A stretch of 7,919 nucleotides of DNA from Desulfotomaculum sp. (GTDB lineage: Bacteria; Bacillota; Desulfotomaculia; Desulfotomaculales; Nap2-2B), in the NCBI GenBank assembly GCA_003445555.1, contig DMDI01000191.1, positions 1 to 7,919 of the forward strand, written 5' to 3'. A program made the translations under genes and the position numbers. The notes beneath the pieces were generated by a model. The model did not search any database. It was not told where the DNA came from and saw only the letters and a program-made list of their open reading frames with translations. This document shows, one piece after another, positions 1 to 7,868 of this stretch (positions within the stretch are counted from its first letter, which is position 1; each line of letters opens with the position of its first letter).

Positions 1-5
1 CTCCC

Positions 6-82
6 GGAAGTTGGAAATTGGAGGTTGGATTAAGGAATTCGCCCTAATCCATCCAACTTCTAGCTTCCAATCTCCAACCTCC
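6..82 (-). repeat. Heptad-built imperfect inverted repeat after rpsL
   Basis: The spacer after rpsL is nearly all one imperfect inverted repeat. Each arm is made of degenerate 7-bp units of the form GARRYTR: GAAGTTG, GAAATTG, GAGGTTG at 7-27 on the plus strand, and four units at 54-81 read on the minus strand. In the rpsL transcript, 66-82 pairs with 6-22 as 17 continuous base pairs including two G.U. A second stem pairs 42-50 with 27-35 (9 bp, one G.U) around a 6-nt loop at 36-41, leaving an 11-nt bulge at 51-61. The stem starts three bases after the rpsL stop codon. No U-run follows within the window, so it is not an evident intrinsic terminator. It could be a dispersed intergenic repeat, an mRNA processing or stability element, or both; this is inference. 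The repeat structure itself is read directly from the sequence. Confidence 0.8.
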
Positions 83-85
83 AAA

Positions 86-460
86 TTATTTCTTAGGCCG
101 CTTGGACCCGTACTTTGAACGCCCCTGGTGACGGTTTTGGGTTCCGGCGCAATCCAAAGCGCCGCGTACCACGTGATACCTAACCCCCGGTATATCTTTT
201 ACACGACCGCCACGCACTAACACAACAGAATGCTCCTGAAGATTATGACCAATCCCCGGAATGTAAGAAGTTACTTCAATCCCGTTAGTAAGTCTTACCC
301 GGGCCACTTTACGCAGAGCTGAATTCGGTTTTTTAGGTGTCGTGGTATAAACTCTGGTGCAAACCCCTCTTTTTTGGGGGCATTTTTTTAAAGCCGGGGC
401 CGAAGATTTCCTAATCATCTTTTCTCTTTCCTTCCGCACCAACTGGCTTATTGTAGGCAA
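86..460 (-). CDS. rpsL: 30S ribosomal protein S12
   Basis: S12 sits at the ribosomal decoding centre, contacts 16S rRNA near the A site and helps set decoding accuracy. The protein is 124 aa, the usual bacterial length, and is full length. Family hallmarks are visible: [25 protein letters not shown] at about 27-51 and [20 protein letters not shown] at about 85-104, followed by a basic C-terminus. Sites of classical streptomycin-resistance changes carry the sensitive-type residues K43, K88 and P91. D89 is the position that is methylthiolated in some bacteria. The start is TTG at 458-460: an in-frame TGA at 467-469 blocks any upstream start, and [10 protein letters not shown] is the expected family N-terminus. 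AAAGGA at 471-476 lies 10 nt upstream. The gene follows the L7Ae-like gene by 18 nt, so co-transcription is likely. Identity is certain; the TTG start is well supported. Confidence 0.98.
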   Translation of the reverse strand: MPTISQLVRKEREKMIRKSSAPALKKCPQKRGVCTRVYTTTPKKPNSALRKVARVRLTNGIEVTSYIPGIGHNLQEHSVVLVRGGRVKDIPGVRYHVVRGALDCAGTQNRHQGRSKYGSKRPKK

Positions 461-470
461 CCGGCATCAA

Positions 471-476
471 TCCTTT
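471..476 (-). promoter_or_regulatory. rpsL Shine-Dalgarno (AAAGGA)
   Basis: AAAGGA lies 10 nt before the TTG start of rpsL. It is only 3 nt before an out-of-frame ATG at 465-467. The spacing therefore favours the TTG, though 10 nt is at the long end of the usual range. Confidence 0.6.
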
Positions 477-478
477 CT

Positions 479-736
479 TTAAATTTCTTCTTCCACAACG
501 GAAGCGGCGGCACAACCCACCTCAATACCGCAATTTTTACCTAACTCTAGCATTTCGTTCACCTTGATAACCGGTATATTTTTAAGGCTGCAGGCCTGGA
601 TAACTGGATTAATTACGTGGCTTTGCGCGTCTTGCGCGATGTAAACTACCTTCGCCATGCCTTGCTGCACCGCTTTTAAAGTTTGCTTTGTACCTACTGT
701 TTTTTTCTTAGCTTTTTTTAGCCGCGCTATAGACAC
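479..736 (-). CDS. ybxF: L7Ae-family K-turn RNA-binding protein (YbxF type)
   Basis: This is a small (85 aa) single-domain protein of the L7Ae/L30e/S12e family. Bacillus YbxF, its counterpart, binds kink-turn RNA. The recognisable core is GTKQTLKAVQQG at 15-26, the strand and loop VVYIAQDA at 30-37, and LGKNCGIEVGCAAASVV at 65-81, which corresponds to the RNA-contacting loop and last strand. There is no signal peptide or membrane segment, so it is cytosolic. The N-terminus is lysine-rich and the last residues are acidic (EEEI). The start is GTG at 734-736: no other start codon lies in frame before the TGA at 758-760, and GGAAGG at 745-750 sits 8 nt upstream. Placement between rpoC and rpsL is the Firmicutes arrangement. 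Its exact cellular role is not settled; ribosome-associated or regulatory RNA binding is the family-based inference. Confidence 0.93.
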   Translation of the reverse strand: MSIARLKKAKKKTVGTKQTLKAVQQGMAKVVYIAQDAQSHVINPVIQACSLKNIPVIKVNEMLELGKNCGIEVGCAAASVVEEEI

Positions 737-869
737 CTGATCAACCTTCCTTTTTAATCATCAGTTACAAGACACCGTTTGCCAGGGAATTTATCCTGAC
801 GCCTACGTCTTGGGACTTGAGGACAAATATTATAGACCTAAAAAAAGCGCGCATTTTTTAATTTTAATA
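737..869 (-). other. Spacer before the L7Ae-like gene with potential leader RNA fold
   Basis: This 133-nt spacer between rpoC and the L7Ae-like gene is the second-longest gap in the window. Read as RNA from the minus strand, 820-828 pairs with 789-797 (9 bp with one G.U). That stem encloses GACG-UAGG-CGUC (798-809), which is flush against it on one side and separated by a 10-nt bulge on the other (810-819). A competing 6-bp stem, GUCAGG with CCUGGC, would disrupt the first. Nearer the gene, CUGAU (760-764) can pair with AUCAG (737-741), placing the ribosome-binding site in the loop. I recognise no known riboswitch or ribosomal-protein leader. Pairing is seen; regulatory function is inference. 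Confidence 0.4.
840..859 (-). other. A/T-flanked GCGCGC palindrome after rpoC, terminator-like but weak
   Basis: Just after the rpoC stop, the transcript reads A6, U, GCGCGC, U7. The A-run and U-run can pair, but the GC core is itself self-complementary and too short to form a solid GC stem. It superficially resembles an intrinsic terminator. With ybxF and rpsL expected to be co-transcribed, it would at most attenuate. Confidence 0.25.
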
Positions 870-3800
870 TCATTCGTCTGCCTTGTCAACCTGAATTACC
901 TCATTTATTTGCATATCCCTGTACCGGCTCATTCCGGTTCCGGCAGGGATTAGTTTTCCGATAATTACATTTTCTTTAAGTCCTACTAGAAGGTCTTTTT
1001 TCCCTTTTATGGCCGCTTCAGTTAGTACCCGGGTTGTTTCTTGAAAGGAAGCGGCCGAAAGAAAGGAGTCCGTAGCCAGGGAAGCTTTTGTAATTCCTAA
1101 CAATATTGGTTTAGCGGTTGCTTTTTGGCCGTTATTTGCCTCAACCCTTTTATTTTCTGGCGTGAGTTCAAAAATATCAACTACACTATTGGGCAATAAA
1201 TTTGTATCTCCGGGATCTTCTACTTTTACTTTCCGAAACATTTGCCGGATCATTATTTCAATATGTTTATCGTTAATATCTACCCCTTGTAAACGGTAAA
1301 CACGTTGTACTTCTTGCAAAATATACAACTGCACATCGCGTATCTCTTTAATTTTTAAAAGTTCATGAGGATTAATTGAGCCTTCGGTAAGTTCTTCCCC
1401 TGCCCTTACCATGGTTCCGCTTTCTACCCTTAAACGCGCCCCAAAGGGAATTAGGTAAACAGCCCGCTCCCCGTTGGACCCGATAAGTTCTAATTCCCGC
1501 CGGTTTTTTACTTCCCGGTACTGGAGCAGGCCATCAAACTCGGCAATAATTGCCTGCCCTTTTGGCCTTCGGGCTTCAAACAGTTCTTCTACCCGGGGCA
1601 AACCATGGGTAATATCTTCGCCGGCTACACCACCCGTGTGAAATGTCCGCATGGTTAACTGGGTTCCCGGTTCACCAATAGATTGAGCGGCAATTATCCC
1701 TACCGCTTCACCGATATCAATCATTTGACTGGTGGTCAAATTGCGCCCGTAACATTTAACACATACTCCAAAACGCGTTTTACAGGTAAGGGCAGCCCGG
1801 ATTTTTACCCGGTCTATCCCGGATGCGGTAATTCGGGCGACGCAACTTTCGTCAATTTCTTCCCCGGCCCGTACTAAAACCTCCCCGGTAACGGGATGAT
1901 ATATATCTTCCAAGGATACCCGGCCAAGAATACGCTCCTCTAATTTTTCAATAACCTCGGTACCATCACGAATCTCGCATACTTCAACTCCTTCGGTAGT
2001 TCCGCAGTCATATTCGCGTACTATTACATCCTGGGCTACATCCACCAGCCGGCGGGTAAGGTAACCGGAATCGGCGGTACGTAAAGCAGTATCAGCCAAA
2101 CCTTTGCGGGCCCCGTGGGTAGAAATAAAGTATTCTAATACGGTTAAACCTTCTTTAAAACTAGCTTTAATGGGCAAGTCAATAATCCGTCCCGAAGGGT
2201 CAGCCATAAGGCCGCGCATTCCGGCTAACTGACGAATTTGCTGGATATTACCCCGCGCTCCGCTGCTGGCCATCATATAAATTGGATTGAGCTTATCCAT
2301 ACTATTTAATAAAGCCGTCGTTACCTTATCGGTAACTTCATTCCAAATGCCAATTATTTTTTGGTACCGCTCTTCTTCCGTAATTAAACCATCCCGGTAT
2401 TGCTCTTCTACTATTTCCACCTGTTCTTCCGCTCCGCTTATAATTTCCTTCTTTTGTTCCGGTACCAGTATATCTTTAAGACTAATGGTAATGCCGGCTT
2501 GGGTGGCGAAATGATAACCTAACTTCTTAATCCCGTCTAAAAGGGTTACTGTCTTGGCGTAACCTAGTTTGCGGTAACAATCATCCACCAGTTGACTTAA
2601 GCTTGATTTATCCATTTCTTGATTAAAATAACCTAATTCATCCGGGATAACTTCATTAAAGATGCTCCGTCCTACGGTTGTTTTTAAATATTCTCCCGGA
2701 GACTTACGAATTTTTATAGGGGCCTGTAAAGCTATTATTTTATTTTCATAAGCCATTATTGCTTCGGCCGCATCTTTAAATACTTTACCCTCGCCTAAAA
2801 GTCCTGGTTTTTCTATCGTTAGATAATAAATGCCTATTACCATGTCCTGAGTGGGAACGGTTAAAGGACGGCCGCCCTTGGGGTCAAGAATGTTGAAAGT
2901 TGAACGCATTAAAAGTCTGGCTTCTGCCTGGGCTTCGGCAGAAAGAGGCACGTGAACGGCCATCTGGTCCCCATCAAAATCAGCGTTATAAGCCGCACAA
3001 ACTAAAGGATGAATTTGAATTGCCCGTCCTTCTACCAGCACAGGCTCAAAAGCCTGGATGCCTAAACGGTGTAAAGTAGGAGCACGGTTTAACAATACCG
3101 GGTGTCCTTTAATTACTTCTTCTAAAACATCCCATACCTCGGATTTAGCCCGCTCCACTAAGCGTTTAGCACTTTTTATATTATGAGCATATCCTTTGCT
3201 TACTAAAGCTTTCATGACAAAAGGTTTAAACAACTCCAGGGCCATTTCTTTAGGTAAGCCGCACTGGTTTAATTGTAAGGTCGGCCCAACCACGATTACG
3301 GATCGGCCCGAGTAATCTACCCGTTTGCCTAACAAGTTTTGGCGAAAACGTCCTTGTTTTCCCTTAAGCATGTCGCTTAACGATTTTAACGGGCGATTAC
3401 CGGGACCAGTAATTGGCCGGCCGCGCCGGCCATTATCAATCAACGCATCCACTGCTTCCTGTAACATACGCTTTTCATTACGGACAATAATATCAGGGGC
3501 CCCCAAATCCAGTAAACGTTTCAAACGGTTGTTCCGGTTAATCACCCGCCGGTATAAATCATTCAAATCAGAAGTGGCAAAACGTCCTCCGTCTAATTGC
3601 ACCATGGGACGAAGTTCGGGTGAAATGACCGGAATAACATCCAGGACCATCCATTCTGGTTGATTACCTGACTTAAGAAAGGCATCCACTACCTCCAACC
3701 GCCTCAAGGCCCGTATTTTTCTTTGCCCCGTCGCTTCTTTTGCTTCCTGGCTCAGTTCTTTATATAATTCGGCCAAATTAATTTCCTGAAGTAATATTTT

Positions 3801-4325
3801 GATTGCCTCCGCCCCCATCATGGCCCTAAAGGTTTGACCATACTTTTCCCGGTATTCCCGGTACTCGGCTTCATTAAGCAGCTGTTTTATAATTAAATCA
3901 GTGTTCCCTGGGTCAATTACCACATAGGATACAAAATAAAGAATTTTCTCTAAGGCCCGCGGTGACATATCCAGCAATAAACCCATCCGGCTGGGAATGC
4001 CTTTAAAATACCAGATATGGGAAACAGGAGCAGCTAATTCGACGTGGCCCAAGCGCTCCCGCCGTACTTTAGCCCTGGTAACCTCCACCCCGCAACGGTC
4101 ACAAACCATCCCTTTGTAGCGAACCCGTTTATACTTACCGCAATGGCATTCCCAATCCCTGACCGGTCCGAAAATGCGTTCGCAAAAAAGCCCGTCACGC
4201 TCAGGCTTTAAGGTACGGTAATTGATTGTTTCCGGTTTTTTGACTTCCCCGCTGGACCAGGTCCGAATTAGCTCCGGTGACGCTAAACCAATCCGGATAT
4301 GGTCAAAATTATTTAAATCTAACAC
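870..4325 (-). CDS. rpoC: DNA-directed RNA polymerase subunit beta'
   Basis: The largest RNA polymerase subunit forms the clamp and half of the active centre. At 1151 aa it is full length for a Firmicutes-like beta'. Visible in order: the N-terminal zinc site C60, C62, C75, C78; the switch/rudder region [10 protein letters not shown] at 333-342; the catalytic motif NADFDGD at 447-453, whose D449, D451 and D453 hold the catalytic magnesium; the bridge helix at about 738-766; the second zinc site C774, C848, C855, C858; and the trigger loop [10 protein letters not shown] at 890-899 with M892 and H896. Spacing of the second zinc site matches E. coli exactly. The trigger loop is not interrupted by the large proteobacterial insertion. 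The start is GTG at 4323-4325, giving the family N-terminus [17 protein letters not shown], behind a strong ribosome-binding site. It lies 55 nt after rpoB, in the classical rpoBC order. Nothing indicates truncation or frameshift. Confidence 0.99.
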   Translation of the reverse strand: MLDLNNFDHIRIGLASPELIRTWSSGEVKKPETINYRTLKPERDGLFCERIFGPVRDWECHCGKYKRVRYKGMVCDRCGVEVTRAKVRRERLGHVELAAPVSHIWYFKGIPSRMGLLLDMSPRALEKILYFVSYVVIDPGNTDLIIKQLLNEAEYREYREKYGQTFRAMMGAEAIKILLQEINLAELYKELSQEAKEATGQRKIRALRRLEVVDAFLKSGNQPEWMVLDVIPVISPELRPMVQLDGGRFATSDLNDLYRRVINRNNRLKRLLDLGAPDIIVRNEKRMLQEAVDALIDNGRRGRPITGPGNRPLKSLSDMLKGKQGRFRQNLLGKRVDYSGRSVIVVGPTLQLNQCGLPKEMALELFKPFVMKALVSKGYAHNIKSAKRLVERAKSEVWDVLEEVIKGHPVLLNRAPTLHRLGIQAFEPVLVEGRAIQIHPLVCAAYNADFDGDQMAVHVPLSAEAQAEARLLMRSTFNILDPKGGRPLTVPTQDMVIGIYYLTIEKPGLLGEGKVFKDAAEAIMAYENKIIALQAPIKIRKSPGEYLKTTVGRSIFNEVIPDELGYFNQEMDKSSLSQLVDDCYRKLGYAKTVTLLDGIKKLGYHFATQAGITISLKDILVPEQKKEIISGAEEQVEIVEEQYRDGLITEEERYQKIIGIWNEVTDKVTTALLNSMDKLNPIYMMASSGARGNIQQIRQLAGMRGLMADPSGRIIDLPIKASFKEGLTVLEYFISTHGARKGLADTALRTADSGYLTRRLVDVAQDVIVREYDCGTTEGVEVCEIRDGTEVIEKLEERILGRVSLEDIYHPVTGEVLVRAGEEIDESCVARITASGIDRVKIRAALTCKTRFGVCVKCYGRNLTTSQMIDIGEAVGIIAAQSIGEPGTQLTMRTFHTGGVAGEDITHGLPRVEELFEARRPKGQAIIAEFDGLLQYREVKNRRELELIGSNGERAVYLIPFGARLRVESGTMVRAGEELTEGSINPHELLKIKEIRDVQLYILQEVQRVYRLQGVDINDKHIEIMIRQMFRKVKVEDPGDTNLLPNSVVDIFELTPENKRVEANNGQKATAKPILLGITKASLATDSFLSAASFQETTRVLTEAAIKGKKDLLVGLKENVIIGKLIPAGTGMSRYRDMQINEVIQVDKADE

Positions 4326-4333
4326 TAAAATGA

Positions 4334-4345
4334 CCTACCTCCCTT
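4334..4345 (-). promoter_or_regulatory. rpoC ribosome-binding site, two overlapping Shine-Dalgarno cores
   Basis: The mRNA reads AAGGGAGGTAGG upstream of the GTG start. The distal core GGGAGG is 12 nt from the start codon and the proximal AGG is 8 nt away. This purine-rich site supports the GTG as the true start. Confidence 0.65.
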
Positions 4346-4362
4346 GTGAGAAGTAAGATATT

Positions 4363-4382
4363 AAAAAGGCCTAATTGCCTTT
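4363..4382 (-). terminator. Terminator-like hairpin overlapping the rpoB stop codon
   Basis: The transcript contains AAAGGC (4377-4382), the loop AAUUAG (4371-4376), then GCCUUU (4365-4370) and two more U. The first A's belong to the rpoB TAA stop. The stem has only three G-C pairs and half the U-run is paired, so full termination between rpoB and rpoC is unlikely. Partial attenuation, a pausing site or a processing site is possible. The hairpin is seen directly; any effect is inferred. Confidence 0.35.
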
Positions 4383-7300
4383 ATACTTCTTTTTCCTCTC
4401 CCTGTTCCTCTTCATCGTTCAGGCCCAAATGATTAAAACTAAAAATTTCAACTAGTTCATCCTCAAAATGGTTCTTATTATTATCAATATCGCTTTCCAA
4501 GGGTTCTATGCCAGGTAATTCCATCTCCAATTCTTTTAACCCTTCCCCGGCATCCTCTTCTTTGTCTTTAATTTCAATCTCTTCATTTTCTTCAGAGAGC
4601 AACCTTACGTCTAAAGCTAAACTTTGTAACTCCTTTACCAATACCTTAAATGATTCAGGTACCCCGGGCTCAGGAATATTTTCTCCTTTAACAATCGCTT
4701 CGTATGTTTTCACCCGGCCTACCACATCGTCTGATTTTACCGTAAGAATTTCCTGAAGAGTATACGCCGCACCATAAGCCTCTAAGGCCCAAACCTCCAT
4801 TTCGCCAAAACGCTGACCACCAAATTGAGCCTTGCCGCCTAGAGGTTGCTGAGTTACCAAAGAATAGGGACCGGTCGAACGGGCGTGAATTTTATCATCA
4901 ACTAAATGGGCTAATTTTAACATATACACATATCCCACCGTTACCGAGCTATCAAATGGCTCGCCTGTACGACCATCAAATAAAACAACCTTACCATCCT
5001 CAGGCAAACCGGCCTGTTGTAAAAAATTCAGAATATCTTTCTCAATGGCCCCGTTAAAAACGGGAGAAGAAACATAGTAGCCTAAAGCCTTTGCTGCCCA
5101 GCCCAGGTGAGCTTCTAAAACCTGACCAATGTTCATTCGCGAAGGAACCCCCAAGGGGTTTAAGACAATTTCAACAGGTGTACCATCAGGTAAAAAAGGC
5201 ATATCCTCTTCAGGCAAAATGCGGGCAATAACTCCTTTATTGCCGTGACGACCGGCCATTTTATCCCCTTCGGAAATTTTTCTTTTTTGGGCTACGTAAA
5301 CCCGGACTAATTGATTAACTCCGGGCAGAAGCTCATCGCCTTGGGCCCGGGAAAATACTTTCACGTCAATCACTTTACCTGACTCCCCGTGTGGCACTCT
5401 TAATGAAGTATCACGTACTTCCCGGGCCTTTTCGCCAAAAATAGCGCGCAATAAACGTTCTTCCGCAGTAAGCTCGGTCTCTCCTTTAGGGGTAATTTTA
5501 CCTACCAAAATATCCCCTGCCCGCACTTCGGCCCCTACGTACACAATCCCCCGTTCATCCAGGTCCTTAAGCATCTCTTCGCCAATGTTAGAAATATCGC
5601 GGGTAATTTCTTCCGGGCCAAGCTTGGTATCCCGGGCTTCACATTCATACTCCTCTATATGAATGGAAGTATAATAATCTTCCATTACCAGCTTTTCGCT
5701 AATCAAAATAGCATCCTCGTAGTTATATCCTTCCCAAGGCATAAAGGCAACCAAAACATTATGGCCTAAAGCCAGTTCCCCTTTATCCGTAGAAGAACCA
5801 TCGGCAATAACCTGATTTGCTTCGACCTGTTCCCCCTTTTTTACAATTGGTTTTTGATTGATACAAGTACCTTGATTGGAACGGTTAAATTTTAAGAGTT
5901 TGTAATAATCCACGGTACCATTACTGGTACGAACGCGAATTTCATTTGACGCAACATACTCAACTATTCCCGCCTGACGGGCCAGGGTAACCCCCCCCGA
6001 ATCGCAAGCCGTTTTATATTCGATACCCGTACCCACTAAGGGCGCCTCTGGTCTGACTAAAGGAACCGCTTGACGCTGCATGTTGGCCCCCATTAAAGCC
6101 CGGTTCGCATCATCGTGTTCCAGAAAAGGAATTAAGGCCGCCGCCACACTAAAAACTTGTTTCGGTGAAACGTCCATATAGTCCGCCCGCTCTACAGGCA
6201 CTTCCAAAAAATCGTGGACGCGGCGGCTATTAACTTTACTGGTGGTAAAGTAACCATTTTCATCTATAGGTGCGTTCGCCTGAACAATAACCGTTTCTTC
6301 TTCTTCATCGGCCGTTAAATATACAATCTCGCTAGTAACGCGTTTATTTTTTTTATCTACTTTGCGGTAAGGAGTTTCAATAAAGCCAAAATTATTTACC
6401 CGGGCGTAACAACTTAAAGAGCCGATTAAACCAATATTCGGACCTTCTGGAGTTTCAATAGGACAAATACGCCCGTAATGCGAATGATGTACATCACGCA
6501 CCTCAAAACCTGCTCTTTCCCGGCTCAAACCCCCGGGACCAAGGGTGGACATCCGGCGTTTATGCGTTAACTCTGCTAACGGATTGGTCTGGTCCATAAA
6601 TTGGGAAAGCTGACTCGAACCGAAGAACTCCTTTATTGCCGCTACCACGGGGCGAATATTAACCAACGCCTGCGGGGTAATAACATCAACATCCTGAATA
6701 GTCATTCGTTCCTTTACTACCCGTTCCATACGCGCCAAACCAATGCGGAATTGATTTTGCAACAGTTCCCCCACCGAACGAAGGCGCCGGTTGCCTAAAT
6801 GATCAATATCATCTATCTGTCCTTTTTTATGCATTAACCCAAGCAAATATTTAATTGTTTCAATAATATCTTTAGGCGTTAACTCCCGAATAAAACTTTG
6901 TTCGCTTGAAGAGCGGTAAAGAATCCCGTGTTTTAGTTTTTTGGCCAGCTTATAGCGCCCCACATTAGACAAGTCATACCGTCTTGGGTCAAAAAAAAGC
7001 GAGTTCAGCAATGAACGGGCACTTTCCACGGTAGGCGGCTCGCCTGGGCGCAAACGTTTATAAATTTCTACTAGGGCCTCATCGGTGGAACCGGTATTAT
7101 CCTTATTTAAAGCTTCCTGAATATATTTATCGTCCTCAAAGAGCTCTCTAATTACGGCGTTGGTTTCAAAACCTAACGCTCTTACCAGAGTGGCTACAGG
7201 GACTTTACGGGTTCGGTCAATACGGACGTAAATTTGATCATTGACGTCAGTTTCAAATTCTAACCATGCTCCCCGGTTAGGAATAATGGTGGCGGTATAT

Positions 7301-7764
7301 AATTTTTTTCCACTTAAGTCTATTTGTTCGGCAAAATAAACTCCCGGAGAGCGAATTAACTGATTTACCACCACGCGTTCTGCGCCGTTAATAACAAAAG
7401 TGCCTTTTTCGGTCATTAGGGGAAAATCCCCCATAAAAATCTCTTGTTCTTTGACCTCACCCGTTTCTTTATTAATTAATCTTATTTTAACCTTTAAAGG
7501 AACTGCATAAGTAGCTCCCCTATCCTTACATTCCTTTATAGAATGTTTAGGCTCCCCCCCAAAAGTATAATCTAAAAACTCCAGGATCAGGTTACCGGTG
7601 AAGTCCTGGATAGGAGAAATATCTTGGAATACCTCTTTCAATCCTTCGTTTTTAAACCACTGGTACGAATTACGCTGTACTTCTATAAAGTTAGGTAATT
7701 CTAAAACTTCCTTAAGTTTACCGAAGCTCCATCTCGTTCTTACTCCTGCTTTTTCAGGATACAT
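4381..7764 (-). CDS. rpoB: DNA-directed RNA polymerase subunit beta
   Basis: The second-largest RNA polymerase subunit forms the pincer opposite beta' and lines the active centre. At 1127 aa it is full length for a compact Firmicutes-type beta. The N-terminus ([21 protein letters not shown]) is typical. The rifampicin-binding region lies at about 384-408, with sensitive-type residues Q388, D391, H401 and S406 (E. coli Q513, D516, H526, S531). The conserved block [16 protein letters not shown] sequence follows (here [12 protein letters not shown]). [12 protein letters not shown] at 833-844 holds conserved active-site basic residues. The C-terminal clamp segment [10 protein letters not shown] starts at 989. 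The last 70 residues (about 1058-1127) are strongly acidic, 28 D/E against 5 K, with a hydrophobic patch near [15 protein letters not shown] is the start; a TAA directly precedes it in frame. rpoC follows after 55 nt. Confidence 0.99.
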   Translation of the reverse strand: MYPEKAGVRTRWSFGKLKEVLELPNFIEVQRNSYQWFKNEGLKEVFQDISPIQDFTGNLILEFLDYTFGGEPKHSIKECKDRGATYAVPLKVKIRLINKETGEVKEQEIFMGDFPLMTEKGTFVINGAERVVVNQLIRSPGVYFAEQIDLSGKKLYTATIIPNRGAWLEFETDVNDQIYVRIDRTRKVPVATLVRALGFETNAVIRELFEDDKYIQEALNKDNTGSTDEALVEIYKRLRPGEPPTVESARSLLNSLFFDPRRYDLSNVGRYKLAKKLKHGILYRSSSEQSFIRELTPKDIIETIKYLLGLMHKKGQIDDIDHLGNRRLRSVGELLQNQFRIGLARMERVVKERMTIQDVDVITPQALVNIRPVVAAIKEFFGSSQLSQFMDQTNPLAELTHKRRMSTLGPGGLSRERAGFEVRDVHHSHYGRICPIETPEGPNIGLIGSLSCYARVNNFGFIETPYRKVDKKNKRVTSEIVYLTADEEEETVIVQANAPIDENGYFTTSKVNSRRVHDFLEVPVERADYMDVSPKQVFSVAAALIPFLEHDDANRALMGANMQRQAVPLVRPEAPLVGTGIEYKTACDSGGVTLARQAGIVEYVASNEIRVRTSNGTVDYYKLLKFNRSNQGTCINQKPIVKKGEQVEANQVIADGSSTDKGELALGHNVLVAFMPWEGYNYEDAILISEKLVMEDYYTSIHIEEYECEARDTKLGPEEITRDISNIGEEMLKDLDERGIVYVGAEVRAGDILVGKITPKGETELTAEERLLRAIFGEKAREVRDTSLRVPHGESGKVIDVKVFSRAQGDELLPGVNQLVRVYVAQKRKISEGDKMAGRHGNKGVIARILPEEDMPFLPDGTPVEIVLNPLGVPSRMNIGQVLEAHLGWAAKALGYYVSSPVFNGAIEKDILNFLQQAGLPEDGKVVLFDGRTGEPFDSSVTVGYVYMLKLAHLVDDKIHARSTGPYSLVTQQPLGGKAQFGGQRFGEMEVWALEAYGAAYTLQEILTVKSDDVVGRVKTYEAIVKGENIPEPGVPESFKVLVKELQSLALDVRLLSEENEEIEIKDKEEDAGEGLKELEMELPGIEPLESDIDNNKNHFEDELVEIFSFNHLGLNDEEEQGEEKEV

Positions 7765-7766
7765 TT

Positions 7767-7783
7767 AACACCCAACACCCCCT
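7767..7783 (-). promoter_or_regulatory. rpoB ribosome-binding region with tandem 7-bp duplication
   Basis: The best Shine-Dalgarno-like core, AGGGGG (7778-7783), is 13 nt from the ATG, longer than usual. The intervening sequence contains GGGTGTT twice in perfect tandem (7774-7780 and 7767-7773). Removing one copy would bring the core to a 6-nt spacing. The proximal GGGTG gives only a weak core 4 nt from the ATG. Confidence 0.5.
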
Positions 7784-7849
7784 GCGTGCTATGTAATGCC
7801 AGGTTAATCCTGCCTAGAGAGATTGGTTTTACATAACATTACAGACATA

Positions 7850-7868
7850 CTTAATTAAATAAATTAAG
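7850..7868. repeat. AT-rich inverted repeat upstream of rpoB
   Basis: CTTAATT (7850-7856) and AATTAAG (7862-7868) form perfect 7-bp arms around a 5-nt spacer. It is AT-rich, so the hairpin would be weak as RNA. It may be a protein-binding palindrome or chance in an AT-rich stretch. Confidence 0.35.

Noticed and set aside
34..45. GGAATTCGCCCT resembles the EcoRI flank of common TA-cloning vectors.
   Set aside because: The match ends after about 12 bases on both sides and the sequence is explained as the loop and inner stem of the inverted repeat, so vector contamination is not supported.
756..764. CUGAUGA in the ybxF leader as a box C-like half of a K-turn.
   Set aside because: It lacks the purine of RUGAUGA and I found no CUGA partner placed to form the tandem G.A pairs. 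The segment pairs more simply with AUCAG near the start codon.
829..834. Perfect TATAAT on the minus strand in the rpoC-ybxF spacer, as a promoter for ybxF-rpsL.
   Set aside because: No acceptable -35 hexamer lies 16-18 bp upstream (the sequence there is A-rich then GCGCGC) and there is no extended -10. A start at the expected distance would fall inside the 820-828 stem arm. One hexamer in an AT-rich spacer is weak evidence.
1683..7000. Several plus-strand open frames of 64-112 codons within rpoC and rpoB.
   Set aside because: They lie entirely antisense to conserved rpoB/rpoC codons, show no recognisable domains, and are expected shadows of the real genes.
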